DNA from: Niveispirillum sp943370215
Lineage (GTDB): Bacteria > Pseudomonadota > Alphaproteobacteria > Azospirillales > Azospirillaceae
Direction: 5' to 3'
DNA: 64,000 nucleotides
NCBI GenBank assembly: GCA_943370215.1
Contig: CALRQC020000001.1
Span: 1 to 64,000 of the forward strand
Part shown: in pieces, positions 17,002 through 24,960 of the stretch
Layout of the letters: each line of letters opens with the position of its first letter
How positions within the stretch are numbered: position 1 is the first letter of the stretch
Notes under the pieces: model-generated
What the model was told of the DNA's origin: nothing
Database searches by the model: none
Seen by the model: only the letters and a program-made list of their open reading frames with translations
Program-made: the position numbers and the translations under genes

Positions 17002-17438
17002 CAATCCCCCACCGTGGAATCTTCCAGCCGCGGCAGGGCTTGCGGAATACTGGCCGCTGCATGTTGCAGGGTCATGGTATAGAGCCGGGCCACCAACTGG
17101 CCCTTTTCCTGGGCCGACAAAGGCTTGCCCGCCCCCTGCTCCCGCCGTTCGACCGTATGGATCATGGCCGCCAGCAGAATATCGTCAATCACCGGTGGTG
17201 CTGTGGCATCCGGCGGGTGCCCATGCATCATCTCCCCCCGCCCCAGCAGCAGCCAGTTGATATCCACCCCCATCGCCGCCAGTTCCGCCAGCCATTCCAC
17301 CTTGGGAGGGCCCTGTTCTGACTCGTAACCGTTATAGGTTGAGGCCGGTAAACGCAGGCGTTCGGCCATCTGCGCACGGGTGGCAAAGCCAAAACGCCGC
17401 CGAATGGCCCGCAATCGGGCGGAAACGCTCGTCATCAT
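17001..17438 (-). CDS. XRE-type helix-turn-helix regulator, phage-repressor-like
   Basis: The 145-residue protein has an N-terminal XRE HTH (TRAQMAERLRLPASTYNGYE, about residues 20-39) followed by VEWLAELAAMGVDINWLLLG, the usual end of repressor-type HTH domains. The C-terminal 75 residues are unrecognised and helical, with no LexA-like protease motif. It faces an A+T-rich upstream region. No other phage gene is nearby, so it is best viewed as a stand-alone repressor-like regulator of unknown target. Confidence 0.8.
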   Translation of the reverse strand: MMTSVSARLRAIRRRFGFATRAQMAERLRLPASTYNGYESEQGPPKVEWLAELAAMGVDINWLLLGRGEMMHGHPPDATAPPVIDDILLAAMIHTVERREQGAGKPLSAQEKGQLVARLYTMTLQHAAASIPQALPRLEDSTVGD

Positions 17439-18025
17439 ATCGCCCCCGACCCGCTATCGCAGGGGAGAGCATCCCCAATCTTCAGACTGTCGATGGCAAA
17501 ACGAAAAATGAAATTAAAACCGGAAAATTGATCTCGTTTTTCGTTGCGATTCGATTTTTTGGTTTGTAAGCTGCGCGCCATGGCATGGATCTTCAACACA
17601 GGGGAAGAGATGGCATCTGCCAGGTGGCAGGACCGAAACAGGGAACAATCATCAGTACCGTTCTTCATGGGGAAGCCTGTCGCCATGGCGACAGCCCAGT
17701 GCTGCGCCTGCCCTGGCGGTTGGCACGCCCCTGGTTTTTCCAACTGCGGTAAGGGCTTGCCACTGCCAATTTGATGCGTCTATCCCGGTCGCGTGTAAAT
17801 TGGTCCCGAAGCCTATTTCGTATAGCCGCAGGCCGTCTCCTGAATTTAGACCGGTTTTCCGCCCGTTCAAACGGTTAAGCGGCGGCGGGTGACCCGTGTG
17901 TAATGAACAAACAAAAATCCAGCCAGTGGGAACCAAGGAAACTTGGAAAGGGCTATGGGGTGCGACCGCATCGACGCCACAGGCCCATCCGCGCCTGCCG
18001 TCGCTGCACGAGGAAGGGCTGGAGA
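17439..18025. other. Divergent intergenic region between XRE and chemoreceptor genes
   Basis: The region spans about 590 bp. Its first 130 bp are strikingly A+T-rich, with repeated CGTTTTTCGTTGCGATTCG-like tracts that probably hold the XRE promoter and operator. An 18-bp perfect palindrome lies at 17677..17694. I see no convincing gene in it. Confidence 0.5.
17677..17694. repeat. 18-bp perfect palindrome
   Basis: CTGTCGCCATGGCGACAG is a perfect palindrome in the gap between the XRE and chemoreceptor genes. It could be an operator, but nothing else supports a role. Confidence 0.35.
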
Positions 18026-19702
18026 ATGTTGGACAATATTCGAATCAGGGCGAAGATTCTGCTGGTTCTGGTGTTCATGGCCGCTGTTGCGGGCAGCATC
18101 ACCGTGACCGGAACGCTGGGGTTGGGCAATATAGCCTCGGCAACAGATGGTATCAGCATCACATCCGATGAAATCCTCTATGGCTCGCGCTTTCGGCGTA
18201 TAGCCATAGAAATGCAGCAAGAAGGCTACAAGCTGGCCTTGAAACCGGAAAGTTTGCCGGATGTACAACAGAACCTGACGAAAATCAGGCAGGATTTCAT
18301 GGAGCAGTATCAGGCTGCCAAGGCTACCGGCGATCAGGAACAGCAGAAGAAATTGGCTGAAATAATGCGCACCTTCAGCCTGTATGAAGAGTTTCAGCGC
18401 AAGATGTTGGCCCTCGCCGTGACGGCCGGCGTCAGTCGCGAAACGCTGCTGGCGGCCATTAACGCCGGGGAGAGTGCCCGGAATAGCTGGGTAAGCGACG
18501 TCAGGGATTATGTCGACTATACCAATGCCAAGGGCAAAAAACTGGCCGCCTATGCTGATAAAACGGCGGATACCGCGCTGCTGGTGATGATCCTGGTGGC
18601 GGTGGGGGGCATTGCGATTGGTATCGCGGGAGGCGTCTGGGTCGCCCAGACCGGTATCATCGCACCGATGGCTGCCATTGTTGGCTGCTTGCGCCGGCTG
18701 GCCGATGGCGACAGTCAGGTCACGCTGTTCGGCACAAACCGCAAGGATGAGATCGGGGCCATTGCCGGCACTGCCGTTGTCTTCAAGCAGAACGCCCTGG
18801 CACGCGAGGAGCTGGAGGAAAGGCAGCGCCAAGAACAAGCCGCCAAGGAAGAACGGGCGCTCGCCATTGAAGAAATGGTTTCCCGTTTTGACAGCGAAAT
18901 TTCGCAGACCCTCGGTATCCTGACCGGATCAGCCACGGAACTGGAGGCGACGGCGCAGTCGCTCTCTTCCGCCTCTGAACAGGTTTCCCAGCAATCCGGC
19001 ATCGTCGCATCCGCCACCGGGCAGGCGGCGGCCAATGTGCAGACGGTGGCCGCCGCCACGGAGGAGATGACCGGGTCGATTCAGGAAGTGGCCCGCCAGA
19101 TGACGGGGGCCCGTGACATCGCCCGCGCCGCCTCCCAGGAAGCAGAGCAGGCGCAGGAGAGAATCCAGGGGCTGAACGAGGCGGGGCAGCGCATCAACGA
19201 CGTGATTGCCCTGATCGAAAGCATCGCCGGGCAGACCAACCTGCTGGCCCTGAACGCCACCATTGAGGCCGCGCGCGCCGGGGAGGCCGGCAAGGGCTTT
19301 GCCGTGGTGGCCAGCGAGGTGAAGACCCTGGCCAACCAGACCGCCCGCGCCACCGACGATATCCGCACCCAGATCACCTTGATGCGTGACAGCATCAACG
19401 GGTCGGTGGAGGCGATCAGCCGCATCGCCCAGGTGATTTTCCGGCTGAACGAGGTCTCGGCCACCGTCGCCGGTACGGTGGAGGAGCAGACCGCCGCCAC
19501 CGGGGAGATCAGCCGCAATGCCACAGAGGCCGCCACCGGCACGCAGGAGGTTTCCCGCACCATCAGCGGGGTGCGGGAGGCGGCGGAAAGCTCGGCCGCG
19601 GGCTCGGTGCAGGTGCTGGGCGCATCGCGTGAACTGGCCAGGCAGACGTCCAGCCTGCGTCAGGCGGTGGAAACCTTCATTCAAGGCGTGAAGGCGGCAT
19701 GA
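18026..19702 (+). CDS. Methyl-accepting chemotaxis protein
   Basis: The protein is 558 residues from ATG 18026 (MLDNIRIRAKILLVLVFMAA), preceded by GGAAGGGCTGGAGA. It has a first transmembrane helix (about 9-31), a helical periplasmic domain of about 155 residues, a second helix (about 190-212), HAMP, and a signalling domain. The hairpin tip is AARAGEAGKGFAVVASEVKT. No C-terminal CheR-binding pentapeptide is visible (it ends IQGVKAA). The ligand is not predictable. No che genes are in the window. The frame is open 41 codons upstream, but that extension is basic and unlike the family. Confidence 0.92.
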   Translation: MLDNIRIRAKILLVLVFMAAVAGSITVTGTLGLGNIASATDGISITSDEILYGSRFRRIAIEMQQEGYKLALKPESLPDVQQNLTKIRQDFMEQYQAAKATGDQEQQKKLAEIMRTFSLYEEFQRKMLALAVTAGVSRETLLAAINAGESARNSWVSDVRDYVDYTNAKGKKLAAYADKTADTALLVMILVAVGGIAIGIAGGVWVAQTGIIAPMAAIVGCLRRLADGDSQVTLFGTNRKDEIGAIAGTAVVFKQNALAREELEERQRQEQAAKEERALAIEEMVSRFDSEISQTLGILTGSATELEATAQSLSSASEQVSQQSGIVASATGQAAANVQTVAAATEEMTGSIQEVARQMTGARDIARAASQEAEQAQERIQGLNEAGQRINDVIALIESIAGQTNLLALNATIEAARAGEAGKGFAVVASEVKTLANQTARATDDIRTQITLMRDSINGSVEAISRIAQVIFRLNEVSATVAGTVEEQTAATGEISRNATEAATGTQEVSRTISGVREAAESSAAGSVQVLGASRELARQTSSLRQAVETFIQGVKAA

Positions 19703-19709
19703 GATCGGC

Positions 19710-19925
19710 ATGAAGAACCTGCCGATACCAAAAAAGCCGGCGGGGGCAGACAAAGCCCCCGCCGGTCCGGAGCGCCGCCAGCGCACGGTCAGTCTGGCTG
19801 AACGGGTGGCCCGGCTGGCCTGGATGGAATGCGCCGACGGCGCCACCCGCCGCGACCTTGCCGCCCGTGCAGCAGTCGCTGCCGCCGCCAAGGCGGAAAC
19901 GACGGATGCAGGGGAAACGGAATAG
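19710..19925 (+). CDS. Small hypothetical protein
   Basis: This 71-codon frame starts 7 bp after the chemoreceptor stop. The product begins MKNLPIPKKPAGADKAPAGP and continues with an alanine/arginine-rich helix. There is only a weak ribosome binding site (GAG). The first third of the frame contains a strong G+C hairpin whose T-tract reads on the opposite strand, so the frame may be fortuitous. No family was recognised. Confidence 0.35.
   Translation: MKNLPIPKKPAGADKAPAGPERRQRTVSLAERVARLAWMECADGATRRDLAARAAVAAAAKAETTDAGETE
19737..19765 (-). terminator. Minus-strand terminator-like hairpin inside a small frame
   Basis: CCGGCGGGGGC pairs perfectly with GCCCCCGCCGG (19737..19747 with 19755..19765). 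A run of six T follows only on the minus strand. The plus strand lacks a U-tract. It therefore looks like a terminator for leftward transcription, although no leftward gene ends here. Confidence 0.45.
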
Positions 19926-20017
19926 GCGCCAAAGCCGCCCCCCCCTCCAACCGTGGCACCTTGTCACCGCCGGCCTGGGCTTGCGATCCGGCATGGGGCG
20001 GCCTATCTTGCCCATTG

Positions 20018-20425
20018 ATGAAACGGTGTGATCGGATATGGCGGCGCCATGGCGCCCTGCGCTTGCTGGTGGCGCTGCTGGGGCTGGTTGCCCTGGCGGC
20101 CATGCCGGTGCGCGCCCTGTCCATCAACGCTGTTCATCACCCGGCCCCGATCATGGCAAGTGCCATGCCGGACATGGCCGATGGGGAATGCCCGCTGCAT
20201 CAGGCAAGCCAGCAAACCCCACCGCCAGACCATGGCAAGACCATGCATGAAAGCGCTGGCAAAGGGGCCGGCCCCTGTTGTGTGGCCTGGTGTGTGGCAG
20301 CCGCCCTGCCGGGTTCGCCGCTGCCGGTGCTGTTTCCACCGCCCGCCCGGCTGACGCCGCCGGTGAATATCGCCGACCATGATGGCCGGCACCCTGCCCC
20401 GCCTTTGCGGCCGCCGCGCGGATGA
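20018..20425 (+). CDS. CopL-like/DUF2946-type secreted protein of the copper cluster
   Basis: The protein is 135 residues from ATG 20018 with a signal peptide (LLVALLGLVALAAMPVRALS). A short mature part is rich in His, Met and Cys (SAMPDMADGECPLHQ, then GPCCVAWCVAAALPG), followed by a proline-rich tail. The pattern resembles DUF2946/CopL proteins found before copAB in copper-resistance operons, which is where this gene lies. Copper binding or copper-dependent regulation is inferred from that resemblance. The exact start is uncertain because no strong ribosome binding site is seen. Confidence 0.6.
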   Translation: MKRCDRIWRRHGALRLLVALLGLVALAAMPVRALSINAVHHPAPIMASAMPDMADGECPLHQASQQTPPPDHGKTMHESAGKGAGPCCVAWCVAAALPGSPLPVLFPPPARLTPPVNIADHDGRHPAPPLRPPRG

Positions 20426-20497
20426 TGTGTGGGGGTGGCTTGCCGCCGCCCCGCCCTTCCCCCGACGCCAAAACCCCGTAAAGACGGAGCCTTTCCC

Positions 20498-21049
20498 ATG
20501 AAGGCCAAATTCCCCGGCGCCTTGCTGGCGCTGAACCTGTTCGTCATTCCCGCTGCCTTTGCCCAGCATCAGCAGTATCAACAGGCGGCCCCCGCTGCCA
20601 ATACCGCCATCGGCCAGCCGGGCACGGCAAAGGCCGCCAGCCGCACCATCGCCATCACCCTGTCGGACATGGCCATCGATCCGGCCCGGATCGCCGTGCA
20701 TCCGGGGGAAACGGTGCGCTTCCAGATCACCAACACGGGCCAGTTGCTGCACAGTTTCGTCATCGCCAGCCAGGACGGCCATGGCGAGCGGCAGGCCATG
20801 ATGGGCATGATGCTGGACCATGGCATGGTCACCGATACCGCCATCGTGCCCGCCATGATGAATATGAAACATGATGGCCACGCGATGGCGCATGACCATA
20901 CCGGGCTGGTGCTGGTGGAACCGGGCAAGAGCGCCGAACTGGTCTGGACCTTCCCGCAGGGCGGCGTGATTGGGGCCGCCTGCGACATGCCGGGCCATTA
21001 TGAGGCGGGCATGGTCTCCCGCCTGTCCATCGGTCATGACAGTCATTGA
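20498..21049 (+). CDS. Periplasmic cupredoxin-domain copper protein
   Basis: The protein is 183 residues from ATG 20498 with a signal peptide (LLALNLFVIPAAFAQ). Its cupredoxin domain shows a type I copper ligand set: His in LLHSFVI, then Cys, His and Met in ACDMPGHYEAGM. An insert rich in Met and His (MMGMMLDHGM, MMNMKHDGHAMAHDH) suggests extra copper binding. It lies 12 bp before copA. Copper carriage or delivery in the periplasm is a fair inference. Confidence 0.82.
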   Translation: MKAKFPGALLALNLFVIPAAFAQHQQYQQAAPAANTAIGQPGTAKAASRTIAITLSDMAIDPARIAVHPGETVRFQITNTGQLLHSFVIASQDGHGERQAMMGMMLDHGMVTDTAIVPAMMNMKHDGHAMAHDHTGLVLVEPGKSAELVWTFPQGGVIGAACDMPGHYEAGMVSRLSIGHDSH

Positions 21050-21061
21050 GCGGGGGCCGAC

Positions 21062-22753
21062 ATGCAGATCACGCAAACAGGGCTGTCGCGCCGCGACGCC
21101 CTGAAACTGACCGCCTTCGCCGGGCTGGCGGGGGTGGCCATGGTCTATCCCGGCCGCCGCGCCTTTGCCGGGCTGAAAGAGACCACGCTGCTGGTGATGG
21201 AAAACCGCATCACCATTGATGGCGACAGCTTCCCCGCCATCACCATGGGCGGTGGCGTCCCCGGCCCGACGCTTTACTGGCGGGAGGGGGAGGAGGTGCT
21301 GGTGCAGGTGGAAAACCGGCTTTCCGAACCCACCTCCATCCACTGGCACGGGCTGTTGCTGGAAGGGGTGATGGATGGGGCGCCCGGTTTCAACGCCTAT
21401 AGCGCCATCGGGCCGGGGGAGAGCTTCACCTATCGCATCAAGCTGCGCCAGTCCGGCACCTACTGGTATCACAGTCATTCCGGCGGGCAGGAACAGCGCG
21501 GCATGTATGGTGCCATCGTCATCGCCCCTGCCACGCCGGACCCGGTCAAGGCCGACCGGGATCATGTGCTGCTGCTGTCCGACCATACGGCGGACCACCC
21601 GGACCATATTCTGCGCAAGCTGAAGGTCAGCGAAGGCTATTACAACCGGGGCAAACGCACCCTGTCCGACTTGTCGGCGGATATCGACCGCGACGGGCTG
21701 GCCGCCGCCTGGAAGGACCGGCGCGACTGGGGCGACATGCGCATGGACCCGACCGATCTGGCCGATGTCACCGGTTATCGCTTCCTGGTCAATGGCAAGG
21801 GCATCGCCGACAATTGGACAGCCCTGTTCAAGCCGGGGGAACGGCTGCGGCTGCGCATCATCAACGGATCGGCGATGAGCATTTTTGACGTCGCCATCCC
21901 CGGTCTGGCCATGATCGTGGTGGCCGCCGATGGTCAGAATGTGCTGCCGGTGAAGGTGGATGAATTCCGCATCGGCGTCGGTGAGACCTATGACGTGATC
22001 GTGCTGCCGACGGAGGATCGTGCCTATACGCTGATGGCGGAGCCGATCGACCGCAGCGGCTACGCCCGCGCCACCCTGGCCCCACGGGAAGGGATGCAGG
22101 GGGAGATTCCCCCCCTGCGGCCCCGCACCCTGTTGACCATGGCCGATATGGGGATGCATGGGGACCATGGCGGCATGGACCATAGCACCATGGATCATGG
22201 GGCGATGGACCATTCATCAATGGATCACGCCGCCATGGGGCACGCCATGCCGATGACACCAGCAGCCCAGGAAGGGCCGCCCCGAGGCTGGGAGCAGGCC
22301 GGCACCCCGCCGGGCAAGCGGGCCCTGCGCTATGCCGATTTGAAAGCCTTCACCCGCAACCCCGATGCGGCAGCACCGACGACGGAAATCGTGCTGCGGC
22401 TGACCGGCATCATGGAACGCTATATCTGGACCCTGAATGGCCACAAGTTCGACCATGGCGGCCCGATCCGGGTGCGCTATGGGGAGCGGGTGCGGCTGCG
22501 CTTCATCAACACGACGATGATGGCCCATCCCATGCACCTGCATGGCATGTTTTTCGAGCTGGAGAATGGCCAGACCGACCGGATGCCGCGCAAGCATGTG
22601 GTGATCGTGCCACCGGGCAAGGAAGCATCGGTGGTGCTGACAGCGAACGAGCCGGGGGACTGGCCGCTGCATTGCCACCTGCTGTTCCATATGAATGCCG
22701 GCATGATGACGCGCTTCATCGTCGATCCCCCCGCCCCTGCGGCGCGGTCGTAA
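21062..22753 (+). CDS. copA: Copper resistance multicopper oxidase CopA
   Basis: The 563-residue protein has a twin-arginine signal (LSRRDALKLTAFAGLAG) and three cupredoxin domains. Copper ligands appear in HWHGLLL, YWYHSHSGGQ, HPMHLHG and the C-terminal HCHLLFHMNAGMM. A Met/His-rich repeat containing MDHSTMDHGAMDHSSMDH lies near residues 370-390, as in CopA/PcoA, which oxidise and sequester copper in the periplasm. It is followed by copB. Confidence 0.93.
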   Translation: MQITQTGLSRRDALKLTAFAGLAGVAMVYPGRRAFAGLKETTLLVMENRITIDGDSFPAITMGGGVPGPTLYWREGEEVLVQVENRLSEPTSIHWHGLLLEGVMDGAPGFNAYSAIGPGESFTYRIKLRQSGTYWYHSHSGGQEQRGMYGAIVIAPATPDPVKADRDHVLLLSDHTADHPDHILRKLKVSEGYYNRGKRTLSDLSADIDRDGLAAAWKDRRDWGDMRMDPTDLADVTGYRFLVNGKGIADNWTALFKPGERLRLRIINGSAMSIFDVAIPGLAMIVVAADGQNVLPVKVDEFRIGVGETYDVIVLPTEDRAYTLMAEPIDRSGYARATLAPREGMQGEIPPLRPRTLLTMADMGMHGDHGGMDHSTMDHGAMDHSSMDHAAMGHAMPMTPAAQEGPPRGWEQAGTPPGKRALRYADLKAFTRNPDAAAPTTEIVLRLTGIMERYIWTLNGHKFDHGGPIRVRYGERVRLRFINTTMMAHPMHLHGMFFELENGQTDRMPRKHVVIVPPGKEASVVLTANEPGDWPLHCHLLFHMNAGMMTRFIVDPPAPAARS

Positions 22754-22767
22754 CGGGAGGGATGAGA

Positions 22768-23481
22768 ATGATGAAAAGGATGATCAAGGCCGCCCTTGCC
22801 ATGGCGGCACTGGCCCTGCCCCTGCCAGCCCCGGCGATGGAAGGGCATGGCGACATGCTGATCTGGCAATTCACCATGGATCAGTTGGAACAACGCTGGC
22901 AGAAGGGCCAGGACAGCACCGCCTGGAAAAGCGACGGCTTCATTGGCGGCGATGTCAGCAAATTGCGGCTGAAAAGCGAGGGCAGCGTCAGCGGCGGCAC
23001 CATGGACCATCTGGAGGTCCAGGCGCTGTACAGCGTGATGGTGCATGATTTCTGGGATTTCCAGGCGGGTATCCGCCAGGATTTCCGGCCCCAGCCACAG
23101 ACAACCCATCTGGCCATCGGCTTCCAGGGGCTGGCCCCGCAATTTCTGGAGGTGGATGCCCAGGCCTTCCTGTCCGAGCGTGGCGATGTGACGGCACGGC
23201 TGGATGTGGAAACCGACCTGCTGCTGACCCAAAAACTGATCCTGCAACCCCATGCAGAGGTGGAACTGGCAGCACAGAAGGTGCCGGAGACCGAGACCGG
23301 TGCCGGGGTTTCAGAGATGAAACTGGGCCTGCGGCTGCGCTATGAGCTGGTGAAGGAATTCGCCCCCTATATCGGCGTGGCCTGGGAACGCAAGCTGGGG
23401 GAGACGGCGCGGCTGGCAAAGGCCGACGGGCATGACGCGGACGATCTGCGCCTTGTCACAGGCTTGCGCTTCTGGTTCTGA
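22768..23481 (+). CDS. copB: Outer-membrane copper resistance protein CopB
   Basis: The protein is 237 residues from ATG 22768, chosen because GGGAGG lies 7 bp upstream. It has a signal peptide ending LPAPAM. The mature protein matches CopB: GHGDMLIWQFTMDQLEQRW, VQALYSVMVHDFWDFQAGIR and a beta-rich C-terminus ending RLVTGLRFWF. It lacks the long Met-rich N-terminal region of some CopB proteins. The gene starts 15 bp after copA, and the product works with CopA in copper handling at the outer membrane. Confidence 0.9.
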   Translation: MMKRMIKAALAMAALALPLPAPAMEGHGDMLIWQFTMDQLEQRWQKGQDSTAWKSDGFIGGDVSKLRLKSEGSVSGGTMDHLEVQALYSVMVHDFWDFQAGIRQDFRPQPQTTHLAIGFQGLAPQFLEVDAQAFLSERGDVTARLDVETDLLLTQKLILQPHAEVELAAQKVPETETGAGVSEMKLGLRLRYELVKEFAPYIGVAWERKLGETARLAKADGHDADDLRLVTGLRFWF

Positions 23482-23496
23482 ATTTCCAACCTGCGG

Positions 23497-23529
23497 ATAC
23501 CAGCGGTCATCAGCGATGATCGCTGGTAT
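23497..23529. terminator. Hairpin after copB
   Basis: ATACCAGCG and CGCTGGTAT form a 9-bp stem that continues inward through TCATC/GATGA, with one mismatch. It lies 16 bp after copB. No U-tract follows, so it may act as a transcript-end stabiliser. Confidence 0.45.
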
Positions 23530-23579
23530 AGTCCCCCGATAAACCCGAAAACGGGTAGGGTGACCAGGGGTGGAACGCG

Positions 23580-24923
23580 ATGCGGGCTCTCGGGCTTGGC
23601 GGCAAGATCGGCTATGGGATCGGGGATTTCGGGCTGAACCTTTATTGGCAGTCCATCCTGGTCTTCATCGTCTTTTTCCATGTGGATGTGCTGGGGCTTT
23701 CCGCCTGGACAGCGGGGGTCTGTTTCTTCATCGCCGGTCTGTGGGATGCCGCCATGGACCCGCTGATGGGGGCCTTGTCGGACAAGACGCGCAGCCGATG
23801 GGGACAATATAGACCCTTCATCCTGCTGGGGGCGGTGCCACTGGCAGGGGCCTTCACCCTTTGCTTCAGCCCACCATCCTGGCTGGTGCCGGGCAGTGCG
23901 GCCATGGTGGCTTTCGCGCTTGCCAGCCATATGCTGCTGCGAACCACCTATAGTGTGGTGGGCATTCCCTATTCCTCCCTGACGGCGGCCATCACCAGCG
24001 ATACGGAGGCACGCGCCAGCCTGACCGGGTGGCGGATGCTGTTCGCCTTCATGGGCTGTACGGCAGTGACGGCGCTGCTGCCATTGCTGGCGGCATGGTT
24101 TGGCCAGGATGGCGGCAATGGCTATGGGCCAGCGGCCGCCATCGTCGGCGGCATGTCGGTGGTGGCCCTGCTGATCTGCGGGCTGTCGGTGCGTGAACAG
24201 GCACGGCCGGCCCTGGTCACACCGGCAGCAGCACAGAGGGGCGGCAATGGTTTCTGGGCTTCGGTCCGACGCAACGGCCCCTTGCTGCGGTTGATGGCGG
24301 CCACACTGGTGATGCAACTGGGCATGGGGGTGCTGCTGCGCAACCTGCCCTATCTGATGAAATATGATCTGGGCGATGCCGCGCTTTCAGGCACGGCCCT
24401 GCCCTGGCTGACGCTGCTGGGGGTGGCCAGCGTGCCCGTCTGGGTGACGGTGGCCAAGCGCTGGAACAAGCGCATCCTGTGGCAATGGGGCAGTGTGGTG
24501 GCAGCGCTGGGGGCGCTGGGGCTGATGCTGGAACGCGGGCTGTGGCCGACGCTGATCTGCCTGGGGCTGGTCTTTATCGGCCATACCGCGCATGGGGTGG
24601 CCACCTGGTCCATGCTGCCGGACACGGTGGATTATGGCCAATGGCGCAGCGGCCGGCGGGACGAGGCGAAGATTTACGGCATCGCGTCCTGCGTGCTGAA
24701 ATTATCGCTGGGGGCATCGGGCATTGTCGCCGGCTGGGCCCTGGATCTGGTGGGGTTCGTGCCCAATGCGGAGCAGGCGCCGCAGACGCTGGAACAGTTT
24801 CGCCTGCTGGCGGGGCTGCTGCCGGCGGCGGGGCTGGCGGCATCGGCGGCGCTGATCTGGCGCTATCCGCTGGATGCCCAATCCCACCGGCAGATTCTGG
24901 GACGGCTGGCAGCCGGGGCGTGA
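23580..24923 (+). CDS. MFS sugar symporter of the GPH family
   Basis: The 447-residue protein has about 12 transmembrane helices. It shows glycoside-pentoside-hexuronide:cation symporter signatures: GYGIGDFGLNLYW at the start, DAAMDPLMGALSDKTRSRWGQYRPFIL in the first loop, and DTVDYGQWRSGRRDE in the second half. These carriers import glycosides with H+ or Na+. No sugar enzyme is adjacent, so the substrate is open. The gene is about 100 bp from copB and convergent with the tyrosinase. Confidence 0.87.
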   Translation: MRALGLGGKIGYGIGDFGLNLYWQSILVFIVFFHVDVLGLSAWTAGVCFFIAGLWDAAMDPLMGALSDKTRSRWGQYRPFILLGAVPLAGAFTLCFSPPSWLVPGSAAMVAFALASHMLLRTTYSVVGIPYSSLTAAITSDTEARASLTGWRMLFAFMGCTAVTALLPLLAAWFGQDGGNGYGPAAAIVGGMSVVALLICGLSVREQARPALVTPAAAQRGGNGFWASVRRNGPLLRLMAATLVMQLGMGVLLRNLPYLMKYDLGDAALSGTALPWLTLLGVASVPVWVTVAKRWNKRILWQWGSVVAALGALGLMLERGLWPTLICLGLVFIGHTAHGVATWSMLPDTVDYGQWRSGRRDEAKIYGIASCVLKLSLGASGIVAGWALDLVGFVPNAEQAPQTLEQFRLLAGLLPAAGLAASAALIWRYPLDAQSHRQILGRLAAGA

Positions 24924-24960
24924 GGGGAAGCCCCCCACACCCCGGCCGTTCAGTTCGCCC

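Noticed and set aside
17001..17438. Evidence for a prophage (repressor-like XRE gene here; terminase-like HTH at 26892..27836).
   Set aside because: No integrase, structural, lysis or replication gene lies nearby, and the two genes are 10 kb apart among metabolic genes.
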